From the NCBI GenBank assembly GCA_020796225.1, contig CM036758.1:28345099-28409098 (forward strand): a stretch of 64,000 nucleotides of DNA, given 5' to 3'. The notes under the pieces are model-generated. The model saw only the letters and a program-made list of their open reading frames with translations. It was not told the DNA's origin and searched no databases. Of this stretch, positions 1-12,065 are shown in pieces. The DNA is from Arion vulgaris (taxonomy: Eukaryota; Mollusca; Gastropoda; Stylommatophora; Arionidae). The translations under genes were made by a program, and so were the position numbers. The stretch's first letter is position 1; every line of letters begins with the position of its first letter.

Positions 1-138
1 TTATTTCCTGTCCAGGGCGCACGCACTAACATGATGATCCTCGTTCTTTGAGCATTTGGACACATGCATAAATTTTAGAAGAACTAGATATAGCCAGCAG
101 ACAATATGATGGCTGGGAATGGACACAGGGCTGATACA

Positions 139-1200
139 TTGGTTATTGGTTACTAAACTGACGTCATTGCACTCCGGGCAGACCCATAGGTGCTCAATCT
201 ACCCCAAGAGATATCTAAAAGTATGCATACTGATGGTTCCTGTGGCTCGCTGATTAAACACACCTCTCACTCTGCCTCTCACGCATCCAGTTCGACTTAA
301 ACAACGGGTAACCCCAAACTGCCTAAATCGCTTGATCGATTCAACATTGATTTTAGTGTCCTCATCCAACAGACAGTCGTGAAGAGACCGAAGAATATCC
401 CCTTATCCATCTTCAACTCCCCAATAATCGATGCTGTTGATGCAAGCCTGCCACTCTCTCATTACCGTAAACACCCGCATGCCCAGGACAGTATATCCAC
501 GTAAGCCGCTGGAAGTTAGAAACTTCTATAGACGATATCCACTCATACCGAAACCTGCCCTTCTGGATCTTGTGAAGCATCGACTGAGAGTCAGATACAA
601 CAACTGCCCCAGTAAATAAAGTCCCAGAGATACAATGGAGGGCAGCAGTAACGGCCTCAACCTCCATCCTCATACTAGAAGTAGTTGTCCCGTATGCCAC
701 ACTTCGCTCTGCAACAACCCTACCATGCGCATTAGCCAAGAAACCCCAGCCGGACTTCTCACCACGTTGAACCGACCCATCGGTATATACAACAACATCA
801 TCATCCCTTGCATTATCTTCTATCAGCTGCTTAACTGTGAGATCAGCCTTCATGTTGCCCCAATCTCTACACTGGGCTGCACTAGAGATACCCCATTGTG
901 AAGATGAGATATATGCTTGGCCTTCTGTCACTACGCTCCCGTCATGCAATCGCCCAAACCAAGGCATATATGCGGGTTACTGCGGATAAAATACACCCAC
1001 TACACAAGAACACTAATGATGTTAAGGGCACGAGAATCAAGCGTGGCATGTCTTGGATGGTCCAAGCTGAGAGAACAATTGGCCAGGTGACTACGGTTAC
1101 GACCCTACCAAAAGGGGAAGAATGGATCCCAACAGATGGTAGCATGACAAACTATCTCAACGTTATCATTACTCTTGGAAGAGAATGTAGAGATTGGGAC
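139..1200 (-). mobile_element. LINE copy 1 (RNase H-bearing non-LTR retrotransposon), 5'-truncated and 5'-inverted
   Basis: The 3' part lies on the minus strand (875 down to 139) and carries an RNase H domain, a C-terminal tail and a 3' UTR ending in an AACCAAT-type repeat. The 5' part (876-1200) lies on the plus strand and encodes the linker between reverse transcriptase thumb and RNase H (reads LGCTRDTP... to ...RECRDWG). In the second copy at 60303-62075 these pieces are colinear, so the plus-strand piece here is inverted. A short stretch reading TGTAGAGATTGGG is present at both inversion ends. Possible degenerate target duplication: TGATACATT (about 131-139) against TAATGCATT (about 1201-1209), 7 of 9 matching. 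Known: such 5' inversions arise by twin priming during LINE insertion. Confidence 0.8.
413..875 (-). pseudogene. LINE RNase H domain, frameshifted
   Basis: The reading frame contains an RNase H fold in order: VVVYTDGSVQ (first catalytic Asp), MRMEVEAVTAAL (Glu), VVVSDSQSML (second Asp), and IYCPGHAGVYGNE (the GHAGVxGNE motif). It then reads VAGLHQQH, where the second copy reads ADRLAS, consistent with a one-base deletion that loses the last catalytic Asp. The open frame runs on to 967, but the first roughly 30 residues beyond 875 are antisense readthrough of the inverted segment. RNase H in LINEs removes the RNA strand after reverse transcription. This copy is broken. Confidence 0.8.
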
Positions 1201-1201
1201 T
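876..1201 (+). pseudogene. Inverted 5' segment of LINE copy 1 (thumb/RNase H linker)
   Basis: An open frame of 101 codons (898-1203) encodes KMRYMLG...AIAQTKAY, then NTNDVKGTRIKRGMSW and GRECRDWD. The same peptides occur in the minus-strand LINE at 60706-61305 just upstream of RNase H. It lies opposite in orientation to its own RNase H at 413-875, which marks a 5' inversion and not an independent gene. Confidence 0.8.
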
Positions 1202-1278
1202 AATGCATTAAATGATGTATCCTTTAACAGAAAAGAGAGTTACACGTCGTTCCTTAGCGCTATGGTATAATTCTGTTG

Positions 1279-4200
1279 TGACTAGAGTATTCACAGACAG
1301 TCGAGACTGTTCACTGTTATGTACAGCATAAATACGACATGACTAGAGTATTCACAGACAGTCGAGACTGTTCACTGTTATGTACAGCATAAATACGACA
1401 TGACTAGAGTATTCACAGACAGTCGAGACTGTTCACTGTTATGTACAGCATAAATACGACATGACTAGAGTATTCACAGACAGTCGAGACTGTTCACTGT
1501 TATGTACAGCATAAATACGACATGACTAGAGTATTCACAGACAGTCGAGACTGTTCACTGTTATGTACAGCATAAATACGACATGGCTAGAGTATTCACA
1601 GACAGTCGAGACTGTTCACTGTTATGTAAAGCATAAATACGACATGACTAGAGTATTCACAGACAGTCGAGACTATTCACTGTTATGTACAGCATAAATA
1701 CGACATGACTAGAGTATTCACAGACAGTCGAGACTGTTCACTGTTATGTACAGCATAAATACGACATGACTAGAGTATTCACAGACAGTCGAGACTGTTC
1801 ACTGTTATGTACAGCATAAATACGACATGGCTAGAGTATTCACAGACAGTCGAGACTGTTCACTGTTATGTAAAGCATAAATACGACATGACTAGAGTAT
1901 TCACAGACAGTCGAGACTATTCACTGTTATGTACAGCATAAATACGACATGACTAGAGTATTCACAGACAGTCGAGACTATTCACTGTTATGTACAGCAT
2001 AAATACGACATGACTAGAGTATTCACAGACAGTCGAGACTGTTCACTGTTATGTACAGCATAAATACGACATGACTAGAGTATTCACAGACAGTCGAGAC
2101 TGTTCACTGTTATGTACAGCATAAATACGACATGACTAGAGTATTCACAGACAGTCGAGACTGTTCACTGTTATGTACAGCATAAATACGACATGACTAG
2201 AGTATTCACAGACAGTCGAGACTGTTCACTGTTATGTACAGCATAAATACGACATGACTAGAGTATTCACAGACAGTCGAGACTGTTCACTGTTATGTAC
2301 AGCATAAATACGACATGACTAGAGTATTCACAGACAGTCGAGACTGTTCACTGTTATGTACAGCATAAATACGACATGACTAGAGTATTCACAGACAGTC
2401 GAGACTGTTCACTGTTATGTACAGCATAAATACGACATGGCTAGAGTATTCACAGACAGTCGAGACTGTTCACTGTTATGTAAAGCATAAATACGACATG
2501 ACTAGAGTATTCACAGACAGTCGAGACTATTCACTGTTATGTACAGCATAAATACGACATGACTAGAGTATTCACAGACAGTCGAGACTGTTCACTGTTA
2601 TGTACAGCATAAATACGACATGACTAGAGTATTCACAGACAGTCGAGACTGTTCACTGTTATGTACAGCATAAATACGACATGGCTAGAGTATTCACAGA
2701 CAGTCGAGACTGTTCACTGTTATGTAAAGCATAAATACGACATGACTAGAGTATTCACAGACAGTCGAGACTATTCACTGTTATGTACAGCATAAATACG
2801 ACATGACTAGAGTATTCACAGACAGTCGAGACTATTCACTGTTATGTACAGCATAAATACGACATGACTAGAGTATTCACAGACAGTCGAGACTGTTCAC
2901 TGTTATGTACAGCATAAATACGACATGACTAGAGTATTCACAGACAGTCGAGACTGTTCACTGTTATGTACAGCATAAATACGACATGGCTAGAGTATTC
3001 ACAGACAGTCGAGACTGTTCACTGTTATGTAAAGCATAAATACGACATGACTAGAGTATTCACAGACAGTCGAGACTATTCACTGTTATGTACAGCATAA
3101 ATACGACATGACTAGAGTATTCACAGACAGTCGAGACTGTTCACTGTTATGCACAGCATAAATATGACATGACTAGAGTATTCACAGACAGTCGAGACTG
3201 TTCACTGTTATGTACAGCATAAATACGACATGGCTAGAGTATTCACAGACAGTCGAGACTGTTCACTGTTATGTAAAGCATAAATACGACATGACTAGAG
3301 TATTCACAGACAGTCGAGACTATTCACTGTTATGTACAGCATAAATACGACATGACTAGAGTATTCACAGACAGTCGAGACTATTCACTGTTATGTACAG
3401 CATAAATACGACATGACTAGAGTATTCACAGACAGTCGAGACTGTTCACTGTTATGTACAGCATAACTACGACATGACTAGAGTATTCACAGACAGTCGA
3501 GACTGTTCACTGTTATGTACAGCATAAATACAACATGACTAGAGTATTCACAGACAGTCGAGACTGTTCACTGTTATGTACAGCATAAATACGACATGAC
3601 TAGAGTATTCACAGACAGTCGAGACTGTTCACTGTTATGTACAGCATAAATACGACATGACTAGAGTATTCACAGACAGTCGAGACTATTCACTGTTATG
3701 TAAAGCATAAATACGACATGACTAGAGTATTCACAGACAGTCGAGACTATTCACTGTTATGTACAGCATAAATACGACATGACTAGAGTATTCACAGACA
3801 GTCGAGACTATTCACTGTTATGTACAGCATAAATACGACATGACTAGAGTATTCACAGACAGTCGAGACTGTTCACTGTTATGTACAGCATAACTACGAC
3901 ATGACTAGAGTATTCACAGACAGTCGAGACTGTTCACTGTTATGTACAGCATAAATACAACATGACTAGAGTATTCACAGACAGTCGAGACTGTTCACTG
4001 TTATGTACAGCATAAATACGACATGACTAGAGTATTCACAGACAGTCGAGACTGTTCACTGTTATGTACAGCATAAATACGACATGACTAGAGTATTCAC
4101 AGACAGTCGAGACTGTTCACTGTTATGTACAGCATAAATACGACATGGCTAGAGTATTCACAGACAGTCGAGACTGTTCACTGTTATGTACAGCATAAAT

Positions 4201-5410
4201 ACGACATGGCTAGAGTATTCACAGACAGTCGAGACTGTTCACTGTTATGTACAGCATAAATACGACATGACTAGAGTATTCACAGACAGTCGAGACTGTT
4301 CACTGTTATGTACAGCATAAATACGACATGACTAGAGTATTCACAGACAGTCGAGACTGTTCACTGTTATGTACAGCATAAATACGACATGGCTAGAGTA
4401 TTCACAGACAGTCGAGACTGTTCACTGTTATGTAAAGCATAAATACGACATGACTAGAGTATTCACAGACAGTCGAGACTGTTCACTGTTAAGTACAGCA
4501 TAAATACGACATGACTAGAGTATTCACAGACAGTCGAGACTATTCACTGTTATGTACAGCATAAATACGACATGACTAGAGTATTCACAGACAGTCGAGA
4601 CTGTTCACTGTTATGTACAGCATAAATACGACATGACTAGAGTATTCACAGACAGTCGAGACTGTTCACTGTTATGTACAGCATAAATACGACATGACTA
4701 GAGTATTCACAGACAGTCGAGACTGTTCACTGTTATGTACAGCATAAATACAACATGACTAGAGTATTCACAGACAGTCGAGACTGTTCACTGTTATGTA
4801 CAGCATAAATACGACATGACTAGAGTATTCACAGACAGTCGAGACTGTTCACTGTTATGTACAGCATAAATACGACATGACTAGAGTATTCACAGACAGT
4901 CGAGACTATTCACGTTATAGACGCAAAATAGACTATGATAAGAGTATTCACAGACAGTGAGACTGTTCACTGTTATTACGCATAAATACAACATGACTAG
5001 AGTATTCACAGACAGTCGAGACTGTTCACTGTTATGTACAGCATAAATACGACATGACTAGAGTATTCACAGACAGTCGAGACTGTTCACTGTTATGTAC
5101 AGCATAAATACGACATGACAAGTTTTCACAGACAGTCAACTGTTCACTGTAGTATGTACAGCATAAATACGACATGATAGAAGTATTCACAGACAGTCAG
5201 AGACTATTCCTGTCATATGTATTCCGCCATAATACCTGACTAGATATTCCTGACCAGTAGAGACTGTTACTGTCATATGTATACGCATAAATCCGCAATA
5301 GATATCCTGTCAGAACAGTCGAGACTATTCACTGTATATGTAAGCTAATATGACATGCACTAGATATTCCACAGACAGTCCAGACTGTTCACTTTTATAT
5401 TCTGCATAAA
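1279..5410. repeat. 61-bp satellite array, about 65 copies
   Basis: The unit begins GACTAGAGTATTCACAGACA and ends AGCATAAATACGACAT. Spacing is exactly 61 bp (GACTAGAG at 1341 and 1402). The unit contains the dyad ACAGTC-GA-GACTGT. Variants form a linked haplotype: a unit starting GGCTAG carries TGTAAAGC, and the next unit usually carries GACTATTC. These recur at 1585, 1829, 2439, 2683, 2988 and 3232, i.e. every 4, 5 or 10 units, so there is higher-order structure. From about 4905 to 5410 the units are badly eroded by small indels. No ORF of note. Confidence 0.97.
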
Positions 5411-5420
5411 TTCCTGGCAA

Positions 5421-6350
5421 TATGTAAGGACAAAGTCAAACGTGGCTGGATCCTGTAAAAGTAGTAGAAAGATTAGTAGAAAAAGAAGTGGAAAGAAGCA
5501 GAAGAAGAAAGAAGAAAGATTTCAATGATATTCTGTCAATATGTATATTCCCTTCGTCGTGTAACTAAAAACAATTTGAAGACAAATATTAATTTCATTG
5601 GACCGGTTTCCACACATAGCTCTGTTTCTCTCTGTAGAAATGGCACACCACCTGCCGAAAGTATTGCACAAACTCCCTAGCTTCGGCAACAATAGTCGGC
5701 ATACACTTCCCTGGGTTTCTTTTCCATTACACGACTTACTGTAGTATTCGCTAGCGTCGACACGGGACGGACAGTTTGCATTGGCCTTGTAGTCTTGTCA
5801 AGAACAGAGACATATAATGTGACAAATGTGTTTGCCTAGGACTATATGTGTAACCCGTTCAGACGATTCGTTGTATCATTTCTATACGCTGCTTCTCCGT
5901 CGTCTGTACTGCATATGCACTTGTTATCTGTCTCTGGACGTCAACCAAGAGACACCTGTACGCATCCACTCTGGGATTCTGTTGGTTTGTATTGCGAACA
6001 GATATCATACCATTCGTGATTGTGTGCACACTACTACTTTACCGCGTGGTAGCTCTCCCTGAATCTCCACCCATTTTTTTTCAGACTACAGAGCCGTAGT
6101 CTGTTTCCACGGCCTCCATGTGACGGTGGGGTAGGGTCTTGGACAGTTCTAGTTCCCTGACTCAGGCGCAATCACGTCACTATATTTTGTTGTTCCTGTG
6201 GTCCCTACTGTGTTTAAACTGAGACGTCAGCAACAGAATAACAGTTCAACCAATAAGGTGTACTATTCCATTGAGGATATGATAAAGCAATTTATGATAT
6301 AAACTTATGTAGAGTTATACCTTCAGTTAAATCTTCAATATATATACATA
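5421..6350. other. No recognisable gene
   Basis: Contains a purine-rich stretch at about 5456-5518 and otherwise single-copy-looking sequence. A 78-codon frame at 5826-6062 has no recognisable motif and I do not support it as a gene. Confidence 0.5.
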
Positions 6351-6358
6351 ATACTTAT

Positions 6359-6524
6359 CAGTGGCGGCTCGTCATTAAAGGCAAATGGGGCCGGGCCCCA
6401 CCAAAAATAAGGTGTAACGTGTGTTTATTATTTTATACATTAAAATATATCCTAACCGAAACCACGATTTTTCAGAAAATATCTGTCTGGCCCCACCAAC
6501 AAAACTGATCACGAGCCGCTACTG
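6359..6524. mobile_element. hAT-type MITE, 166 bp
   Basis: Terminal inverted repeats CAGTGGCGGCTCGT and its near-complement ACGAGCCGCTACTG bound the element. Flanks are ATACTTAT (6351-6358) and ATACATAT (6525-6532), an 8-bp target duplication with one mismatch, as expected for hAT transposition. No coding capacity, so non-autonomous. Related copies lie at 27742-27868 and 48411-48585. Confidence 0.88.
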
Positions 6525-6687
6525 ATACATATATATATAATGAACCCCTTTGTGACACGCAGTTTTAGAATCACTGTAGAAAATCTGCAAGTAAGTTGGC
6601 ATAAACACAAATCATTGGCCAGACACTTCAAGTTTCAGGTGTACAATTGACAATTGTGTCTTAGATCCTAGATTTATACATCTCATT

Positions 6688-6812
6688 TTTCCTTGAAACA
6701 CTTCATTAAAAGAGTAAGATGACCTCCGTGACCTATATCCTTATCCGACTTTTCCTTGAAACACCTCATTAAGAGAATGGGGTGACCGTTTCTTCTAGGT
6801 CATTGACTCATC
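6688..6812. repeat. Two tandem copies of a ~60-bp unit
   Basis: TTCCTTGAAACACTTCATTAA followed by a GTGACC motif recurs about 60 bp later as TTCCTTGAAACACCTCATTAA with diverged flanks. Confidence 0.6.
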
Positions 6813-6919
6813 GATCTGATACTTTCTTGATCATTCAACAGAATGAAATGGTAACCCAACTCTCTGCTATCAGTGCCAAACATGACCCCTGACTAAGACA
6901 CTAGAAAGATAGATTACAA

Positions 6920-7280
6920 CATGTGAAATGAGATGTCTACGAAAAGCTGTCAACGTTACAAGGCGAGATAGAGTGAGAAACGAGAATATCAGAAGCATCG
7001 TTGGTACTATACCATGCATACAGTACATCGAGAAGCAAAGAATCAAGTGGTTCGGCCATCTAATGAGAATGGAACCACATATACTACCATCACGTGCCTA
7101 CAATAGTCGACGCTCAGGGCGCAGAGCACGAGGCAGGCCAAGAGCACGATGGATAGATAACATCTCAGAGTCCCTGCGAAAGCATGGACTGACAACGTCA
7201 AGCGCAACACACCTGGCACAAGATAGAAAACTAACTCTCCCCATGACAAATGTGGTTAAGATAAGATAAGATAAGATATG
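6920..7280 (+). pseudogene. LINE ORF2 C-terminal fragment with (GATAA)n tail
   Basis: The frame reads EMRCLRKAVNVTRRDRVRNE, then KQRIKWFGHLMRM, then RARGRPRARWIDNISESL. This order (CLR..., R..R.R, WFGH, GRPR.RW) is typical of the region after the reverse transcriptase of RTE/CR1-like LINEs. The fragment runs into GATAAGATAAGATAAGATA (7256-7277), a microsatellite tail of the kind left at LINE 3' ends. It is 5'-truncated. The minus-strand fragment at 11560-12065 is the same family. Confidence 0.78.
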
Positions 7281-7443
7281 GTAACAGATGTTTCCTAGAT
7301 CCAGAACACATGGCATCCATGGACGAGGCTAACTGATCAATAAGAACTGAACCGTGCATGAGCAATGAAGCGAGCGCGTTCTCTTTCGATTGCAAAGCAA
7401 GCTCTTTAACTACTTGACTGTGCACTGACTGTGTCAGTTTCTT

Positions 7444-7690
7444 AATTACTCGACTGCATCTGTGATGTGATTATTTGACTGCATCTGCGATGTGATGATT
7501 TGACTGCATCTGCGATGTGATGATTTGACTGCATCTGCGACGAGATGTTTTGACTGCATCTGTGATGTGATGATTTGACTGCATCTGCGAGTGATGTTTG
7601 ACTGCATCTGCGACGTGATGTTTGACTGCATCTGTGATGTGATGATTTGACTGCATCGGCGACGCTTTTGCTGCATCTTGATTGATGATT
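7444..7690. repeat. 25-bp minisatellite, ~10 copies
   Basis: The unit CTGCATCTGCGATGTGATGATTTGA has 25-bp spacing (7454, 7479, and so on), with scattered small indels toward the right end. Because 25 is not a multiple of 3, the overlapping 61-90-codon frames are chance. Confidence 0.93.
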
Positions 7691-7731
7691 TCTAACTACC
7701 ATCAGCCGCAACACTTTTGCTAATCCCTATA

Positions 7732-8372
7732 CTTAGTACATCAGCACGCTAACCACTCTACTACATCAACACGCTAACCACTCTACTACATCAGCACGTA
7801 ACTACTTACTACATCAGCACGCTAACCTCTACTACATCAGCCGCAACTCTATACATCAGCACTCTAACCACTCTACACATCAGCACTTAACCACTCTACT
7901 ACATCAGCACATTAATCACTCTACACATCAGCACATTAACCACTCTACAACATCAGCACATTAACCACTCTACACCATCAGCACGCTAACCAGTCTACTC
8001 ATCATCATCAAATAGACAGTCCTGAACAGAATTTTGCCACCCAACAGTCCTCCGAAAATTCTCTAATCTCATAGGTCAGATGTCCTGCCTCTGCAGCCGT
8101 CATGTTCAAACCATCAATTACATCATGAATCCATCTTCTCCGTGGTCTTCCTCTTCTTCTCTTTGCCACTCTACTACACCAGCACATTAACCACTCTACT
8201 TCAGTCTCAAATTATTTCATATTCCAAAACGCTAACCACTCCGCTACAGTAGCACTGTAACCGATTTATCCCAGCCCTAAAACCACCTGACTACACCGGC
8301 ACTCTGACTACCTGACTACACCGGCACTCTATTAATTCAAATACATCAGTACTCTATCCATTCAAATACATC
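7732..8372. repeat. 25-bp minisatellite interrupted by a LINE fragment
   Basis: The unit is built from ACATCAGCACGCTAACCACT plus CTACT. Copies run 7732-8002 and resume at 8168-8372 in increasingly diverged form. The gap is filled by the minus-strand LINE 3' fragment at 8003-8167. Many units have 1-3 base deletions. Confidence 0.9.
8003..8167 (-). pseudogene. LINE ORF2 C-terminal fragment inserted in the 25-bp array
   Basis: The minus strand encodes AKRRRGRPRRRWIHDVIDGL then NMTAAEAGHL, the GRPRRRW...NMT.AEAG signature of a LINE ORF2 C-terminus. It ends in a GATGATGATGA tail next to the array. Only the last ~50 codons remain. Position inside the array indicates insertion after the array existed. 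Confidence 0.75.
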
Positions 8373-8374
8373 AG

Positions 8375-8545
8375 CTTTGCTGAAATCGGATGCACATGTC
8401 CTAAACGTGTAGAAGTCTATGCGTTTAGGGGCCTACCAAACCAATGTGCAACGTATACACGTTCTTGGCAAAGATCAAACATATCACAAAGAGTGATTAA
8501 AATTGGTTGTAAAGAACGAACGCAAAGAAGAAGAAGAAATACATC
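8375..8545 (+). mobile_element. SINE family A, 3' body only
   Basis: It matches 16613-16769 closely, from GAAATCGGATG through GGGGCCTACCAAACCAATGT to AAAGAACGAACGCAAAGAAG plus an AAG-rich tail. The 5' head and central domain seen at 16505-16612 are missing, so it is 5'-truncated. Confidence 0.85.
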
Positions 8546-8975
8546 AGCTCTCTAATTACTCGACTACCAAAATTCTCACAAAAGAACATTTCATAAGATT
8601 CTAGAATAGAAAATGTCGAAAAAATGATCTATCACGTTCCCTTCTTTTAGAACTTCCCAACCCTCAGTCTCGCCTATGTCGAAAGTGAGTTCTGACACAC
8701 AATATGCATGTCTTCCAGAAATGAATGTCTGTCGCGTCTATGTTACTGTTGCTATCATTCCAAAAATGTGGGTAAATCTATGACTTACCTAGCGTATCAT
8801 CTTTGAAACAATTGTAGGCCATCATTGTCTACAAGAGAAGTTCTTATTTTCTACAATTGTAACCGTGTCATGTTAATTGCTCTAATCGAACACTTACATC
8901 CTACAATTGTAACCGTGTCACGTTAATCTCCTCTAATCGCAACACTTACTAAAAGAGTATTAAAAAGGTATACAG
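8546..8975. other. No gene; contains a short direct repeat
   Basis: CTACAATTGTAACCGTGTCA occurs twice within about 8856-8950, a two-copy ~48-bp tandem repeat. The rest shows nothing I recognise. Confidence 0.6.
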
Positions 8976-9205
8976 CTCCTCTTCTTGTGTGCATACTTTT
9001 CTCAACCATCACGTGTCACAAACCAGGCACGTATTCTCCATGCGTGCTAGGTGTGCGAGGCCAGCACATCCAATTTCTGCGACGCTTTTTATTTACTACG
9101 GTAGCTTCCCTAGTTCCCTAGTTCAGTCGCCTCTTACGGCATGCTTTGTGCGTCGCAGTGTTACTATTCTTTGTTCCCTATGACGGCACCGACAACACAC
9201 GTGCG
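8976..9205 (-). mobile_element. SINE family B copy
   Basis: Read on the minus strand it has AACAAAGAATAGTAACACTG, then GCATGCCGTAAGAGGCGACT, then TAGTAAATAAAAAGCG, and ends near CACAAGAAGAGG. The same landmarks appear in the copies at 25350-25625 and about 47250-47490. The 64-codon plus-strand frame here is antisense to the SINE and not a gene. Confidence 0.82.
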
Positions 9206-9235
9206 AGATTTTTGTCTAATGAATAGGAACTTTTG

Positions 9236-10510
9236 AGTAAGGTTAGATTGAAGTATACATTTTACGATGCTGTCATAGAGAAGTTTCTTTAAGGTTAGAA
9301 TGAAGTATACATTTTACGATGCTGTCACAGAGAAGTTTCTTTAAGGTTAGAATGAAGAATACATTTTACGATGCTGTCACAGAGAAGTTTCTGAAGGTTA
9401 GAATGAAGTATACATTTTACGATGCTGTCATAGAGAAGTTTCTTTAAGGTTAGAATGAAGTATACATTTTACGATGCTGTCACAGAGAAGTTTCTGTAAG
9501 GTTAGATTGAAGAATACATTTTACGATGCTGTCACAGAGAAGTTTCTGTAAGGTTAGAATGAAGTATACATTTTACGATGCTGTCATAGAGAAGTTTCTG
9601 CAAGGTTAGAATTAAGTATACATTTTACGATGCTGTCACAGAGAAGTTTCTGCAAGGTTAGAATGAAGAATACATTTTACGATGCCGTCACAGAGAAGTT
9701 TCTGCAAGGTTAGAATGAAGAATACATTTTACGATGCTGTCATAGAGAAGTTTCTGCAAGGTTAGAATTAAGTATACATTTTACGATGCTTTCACAGAGA
9801 AGTTTCTGTAAGGTTAGAATTAAGTATACATTTTACGATGCTGTCACAGAGAAGTTTCTTTAAGGTTAGAATGAAGTATACATTTTACGATGCTGTCATA
9901 GAGAAGTTTCTTTAAGGTTAGAATGAAGTATACATTTTACGATGCTGTCATATAGAAGTTTCTTTAAGGTTAGAATGAAGAATACATTTTACGATGCTTT
10001 GTCAGAAGAGAAGATTTCATGAAGTTAGGTTGAAGGTATACATTTTACGATGCTGTCACAGAGAAGTTTCTAAGGTTAGAATGAAGTATACATTTTACGA
10101 TGCTGTCATAGAGAAGTTTCTTTAAGGTTAGAATGAAGTATACATTTTACGATGCTGTCATATAGAAGTTTCTGAAGGTTAGAATTAAGTATACATTTTA
10201 CGATGCTGTCACAGAGAAGTTTCTGTAAGGTTAGAATGAAGTATACATTTTACGATGCTGTCATAGAGAAGTTTCTGCAAGGTTAGAATTAAGTATACAT
10301 TTTACGATGCTGTCATAGAGAAGTTTCTGTAAGGTTAGAATTAAGTATACATTTATTTACAGAAATGCAGTTAGAAGAGAGTTTCTGTAAGAGGTTAGAA
10401 TGAAGTATACATTTTACGATGCTGTCAAGAGAAGTTTCTGTAAGGTTAGGAATAATGATGCTGTGACATTTTGGATGATGCTGTCATAGAGAAGTTTCTG
10501 CAGAAGGAAA
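9236..10510. repeat. 52-bp minisatellite, ~24 copies
   Basis: The unit runs AAGGTTAGAATGAAGTATAC then ATTTTACGATGCTGTCA(C/T)A then GAGAAGTTTCT. Variants alternate between CTTTAAG, CTGTAAG and CTGCAAG at the junction. Units near 10000-10040 and 10360-10510 carry indels and inserted bases. Confidence 0.95.
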
Positions 10511-11559
10511 GAAGAATGGATCTGATCTTCAAGTGAAACATATAAGTGAAAATATGTACTATTAAAATAATATGTTTCCCCAGTTGAATAACTATCGGTG
10601 CGTAATTGAATATAGTTGGCTTTTCAATTCAAAGGGATAAAATATGAGGACCACATATTCATAGGAGGGACTCATTTATCTCGTATTATCAGGCTACGCC
10701 ACTGTCACAAACATGAGTATATATATATCACTCACATGAGGGAGAAATGGAGACAAGACGGTGGTAACCAAAACATCATCAATAATTGTTGTTGTTTACT
10801 TTTCATAACATCATATCAATAAGTTCTCATTGGTAACATTTAATCTCTCCATGTGGTCCACTACCTTGTAGTGATGGGTAGCAGTATGAGAATGGAAATC
10901 TGGCCCACAGAAACAACCCTTCAGAACAAACTATAGGGTGCCTGTAAAGACCTCAAGGGCACCACTTTGTTTATGACACATACCAGAGTAGTCGCATATC
11001 AGAAGTTGATTGCAGAAGAAGGTTATTAAGCCGTGATTCAGGACACTTTAGTATAGCAGTAATACGTTCGTTGTATCGTATAATGTACGTTGCCATGTTT
11101 TCAAACCAAATACAGAAAGCGCTCTGTGCGCACGCTGTACTTGCACACACTGACATAGAGGACGCAGTTTTTTTTATCTGTAGAAGTGTCTTGATCATAG
11201 CAACCAATGAGACAAACGTTTCAGAATGTATGTACATCTTGCTTAGAGTTGCCTATGACGTGAGATGAAGTCGTGTGTGGGGTAAATGAATGTTAAACGT
11301 TCGTGTGACCTACCAGACTGTGATCGCAACTTGGAGTAACATCAGACAAGGGAAAGGCGTGGGTAGCATAATTTGTGTGAGTTGGTTTACTCAAATTATT
11401 GTTAAATATTTCGTGTTCACATTCTTTATTCTAGCTATTAATTAATATATTCTATAATCGTGTTTTGCCTTTCAGTGTCAGTTCGAAAAAGAAGACACAT
11501 GGAGCGACCCTCTCTATGCACCTTGTCTTTCTTTCTCTTCTCCAGTCTTGATTTGCCTC
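10511..11559. other. No recognisable gene
   Basis: Short frames at 10616-10822, 10971-11237 and 11071-11268 overlap on opposite strands and show no motif. A TATATATAT run lies near 10717. Confidence 0.5.
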
Positions 11560-12065
11560 ACAGCTTCAGGGTAAGAAGAGATTTCTAGCACGGGCTTTTG
11601 TGTGCTCTTCATAAACAGTGTCTTTCGTCACCTCTGTTATCTCTGAGGTCCACCTTTTGCGTGACCAACCTTTTGCTTTGTATCCACTGTATCGGAGTAA
11701 CATTACTCTTTTGCTTTGTATCCACTGTATCGGAGTAACATTACTCTTTTGCTTTGTATCCACTGTATCGGAGTAACATTACTCTTTGCTTTGTCTCCAC
11801 TGTATCTTTCTGTTTTTTACCCTGTATCTAACTGATACTCTTTTGCTTTTACCACGCACATTCTCTTGCTTTGTATCCACTGTATCGATAACATTGCTCT
11901 TTGAGGTCACTGTCTGTTGGTAATCTGCTTATGTGGCTGAACCATTTAATTTGTTATTTCTTGATGAAGTTCAGCACTGATGTTGTACCCACCTTTTTCC
12001 TGATGTCTTCATTTCTCAACTGGTCTCTTTTGTTACCCCAGCATTCCTCCGTAGACATTCATCTC
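11560..12065 (-). pseudogene. LINE ORF2 C-terminal fragment with internal minisatellite
   Basis: On the minus strand, across frameshifts, it reads CLRRNAGVTK, then NEDIRKKVGT-like sequence, then KQQIKW-like sequence (12060-11930), matching the family at 6920-7280. The frame ends with KGWSRKRWTSEITEVTKDTV (11690-11566). The segment between them is expanded as a 38-bp tandem repeat (11660-11905). Confidence 0.65.
11660..11905. repeat. 38-bp minisatellite inside a LINE fragment
   Basis: CTTTTGCTTTGTATCCACTG followed by TATCGGAGTAACATTACT repeats with 38-bp spacing. It is clean at 11660-11790 and eroded to 11905. On the minus strand the unit encodes a LLRYSGYKAK-like peptide that is continuous with the LINE frame on its left side. 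Confidence 0.88.

Noticed and set aside
431..901. Plus-strand frames at 431-619 and 635-901 (and the parallel 60799-61116)
   Set aside because: They are antisense to the LINE RNase H domain.
1279..5410. CRISPR-like array
   Set aside because: The 61-bp units are contiguous with no unique spacers, and the genome is animal.
7256..7277. Telomere-like repeat
   Set aside because: GATAA is not a known animal telomere repeat, and it sits at a LINE 3' end where such tails are expected.
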